A stretch of 64,000 nt of DNA from Scalindua sp964437425 (GTDB lineage Bacteria > Planctomycetota > Brocadiia > Brocadiales > Scalinduaceae): the NCBI GenBank assembly GCA_964437425.1, contig CAYTGO010000011.1, positions 1-64,000 on the forward strand, in the 5' to 3' direction. The notes below the pieces were generated by a model, which saw only the letters and a list, made by a program, of their open reading frames with translations, was not told the origin of the DNA and did no database searches. How positions within the stretch are numbered: the stretch's first letter is position 1; every line of letters begins with the position of its first letter. The translations under genes were made by a program, and so were the position numbers. This document shows positions 63,010 to 64,000 of the stretch, in pieces.

Positions 63010-64000
63010 TCAGGCAAATAACCCTAGTAGCCAACGTACAACTTCAATAAAACTAGAAAGTATCTGATTATCTTGAAACTGAAAAAAGTTTAATGTGTGG
63101 AATGCCGTAAAGTGCCGTGAATTCCAGGCACCATCATCAGCAAATACCCCAACAAAGTGTACCGCTATTGACAGACAGACGAGTAGTATTGCCAATATGC
63201 GGGTCCACTTTGACGTTAGGTATTTATAGCCTATCCCAAAGAACAAACAAACAATTGGCATTATTTCAGTAAGAAACCTGGGGCCATAAGACCAACCGGC
63301 CATCCAATGATGCCATTTGGCATAAAAAATTGTAGTGAAAATAGCACCTAGTAAACCTGCAAATAATACGTGCCTTTGGGATTGTGGAATAGTCTTCGAA
63401 TGTGAAATGAACTTAACGATTCCATATACGGCAATAGCCACAGCGGGTGTATAGAAAAAGAGACCTTTGGATGGTGAAATCGTTAGACCTGCCAAACCTA
63501 TATATAATGGAGTGCTCCATGCATGATCCTCTGCTCCATACCCTCCTGAAAAAATATAACCTGTGTAAAAAAAGTTATAAACGATGAGAAATCCAACCGG
63601 CAGGATACTACCCAAAACTATCCCAAGTGCAAGCTTTGTTTTCTTGTAAAAAATAAAACAAACCACAAAGGTTGCCAACAGTATTCCCACAGTCGGCCTA
63701 CATAATACGCCCATTCCTAATGACAAACCTGCAAAAATACCTTGCCTGCACAAAGAGCTATTTCGAAAAATCAAGAGAAAATAAAGTGCAGAACAAACCC
63801 AGAAAACAGCAGGTCCATGAGCCCATAATGCCTGACTACCCGTACTATAAACAGTAGTTCCAAAACCGAACAATCCAGTAATCAAAAAAGAGGATTTCCC
63901 GAAAAGTAGACTTGTAATTATAAAGAATATTGCAGTTGCTAAAGCACAATATGTAGCAGCAACTAGTTTACCTAACCGCAACATTCGAGTTTTTTTCGGA
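63010..64000 (-). CDS. GT39/PMT-like polytopic glycosyltransferase, N-terminus beyond window
   Basis: At least 324 residues from the ATG at 63984, but the frame is open to the window edge with no stop, and the family's first helix and catalytic loop should lie upstream, so the gene is taken as partial. About nine membrane helices; LWAHGPAVFWVCSALYFLLI and WHHWMAGWSYGPRFLTEIMP are typical of dolichol/polyprenyl-phosphate sugar transferases. It would glycosylate lipid or protein outside the membrane. Confidence 0.7.
   Translation of the reverse strand, partial: PKKTRMLRLGKLVAATYCALATAIFFIITSLLFGKSSFLITGLFGFGTTVYSTGSQALWAHGPAVFWVCSALYFLLIFRNSSLCRQGIFAGLSLGMGVLCRPTVGILLATFVVCFIFYKKTKLALGIVLGSILPVGFLIVYNFFYTGYIFSGGYGAEDHAWSTPLYIGLAGLTISPSKGLFFYTPAVAIAVYGIVKFISHSKTIPQSQRHVLFAGLLGAIFTTIFYAKWHHWMAGWSYGPRFLTEIMPIVCLFFGIGYKYLTSKWTRILAILLVCLSIAVHFVGVFADDGAWNSRHFTAFHTLNFFQFQDNQILSSFIEVVRWLLGLFA

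Overview
The window is AT-rich bacterial DNA that looks like a draft scaffold: it holds six runs of exactly 100 N (starting at 12684, 18974, 20608, 24319, 38765 and 41494). The gene content is Gram-negative (kdsB, MlaA/MlaC-like lipid transport, OmpA lipoprotein, SurA-like foldase). It combines futalosine-route menaquinone genes (mqnA, mqnC), LL-diaminopimelate aminotransferase (dapL), CsrA, and an UshA-like protein fused to a multihaem cytochrome. This set suggests a member of the Planctomycetota, possibly near the anammox Brocadiales/Scalindua group. That placement is an inference from gene content; no rRNA is present to confirm it.

Layout. 0-3 kb: speE (cut by the window edge), speD, a hypothetical gene and purD, all on the minus strand. 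3-9 kb: a lone Cache-domain membrane receptor, then a minus-strand lipid-transport operon (MlaC/HpnM-like, MMPL-RND/HpnN-like, MlaA-like). 9-12.5 kb: mqnA-mqnC coupled to a Cys-rich hypothetical. 12.7-23.3 kb: partial alr, then dnaG-rpoD-zinc-ribbon protein-RNase P RNA, a SurA-like isomerase, kdsB-pyrG and a DUF1844 gene. 23.3-31.4 kb: a pair of very short ferritin-like proteins, an NCS2 permease, a VWA/OmpA lipoprotein, proA-ftsB-like-eno, csrA and a DUF362 ferredoxin. 31.6-44.6 kb: nitroreductase, an IspH-UbiA fusion, DUF502, glgC, a galT-histidine kinase-response regulator operon, the UshA-cytochrome fusion, two tandem PQQ-type beta-propellers, and aroF with a PPOX-fold gene. 44.6-51.2 kb: dapL, trpS, a flavoprotein, an MFS transporter, argS and the initiator tRNA.

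From about 51.3 kb to the right end the character changes. Genes become sparse and are mostly secreted or membrane-anchored proteins of unknown role (two pentapeptide-repeat proteins, a DUF1566 protein, a small lipoprotein, a Ca-binding-repeat protein, an SGNH-like protein, a DUF2341-like protein, a glycosyltransferase). Long non-coding stretches there are full of dispersed repeats, palindromes and gene remnants.

The most unusual items are: the IspH-UbiA fusion with a degenerate first prenyltransferase motif; a promoter-led, strongly folded candidate RNA at 52880-53042 with two mutually exclusive pairings and a partial relative at 62.87 kb; three adjacent palindromes at 53182-53322 whose stems differ by compensatory changes; direct repeats bracketing small gene cassettes at 55.5, 57.2 and 58.8 kb; the half-ferritin pair; and an exact 55-bp duplication on both sides of the 41494 gap, which indicates an assembly artefact.
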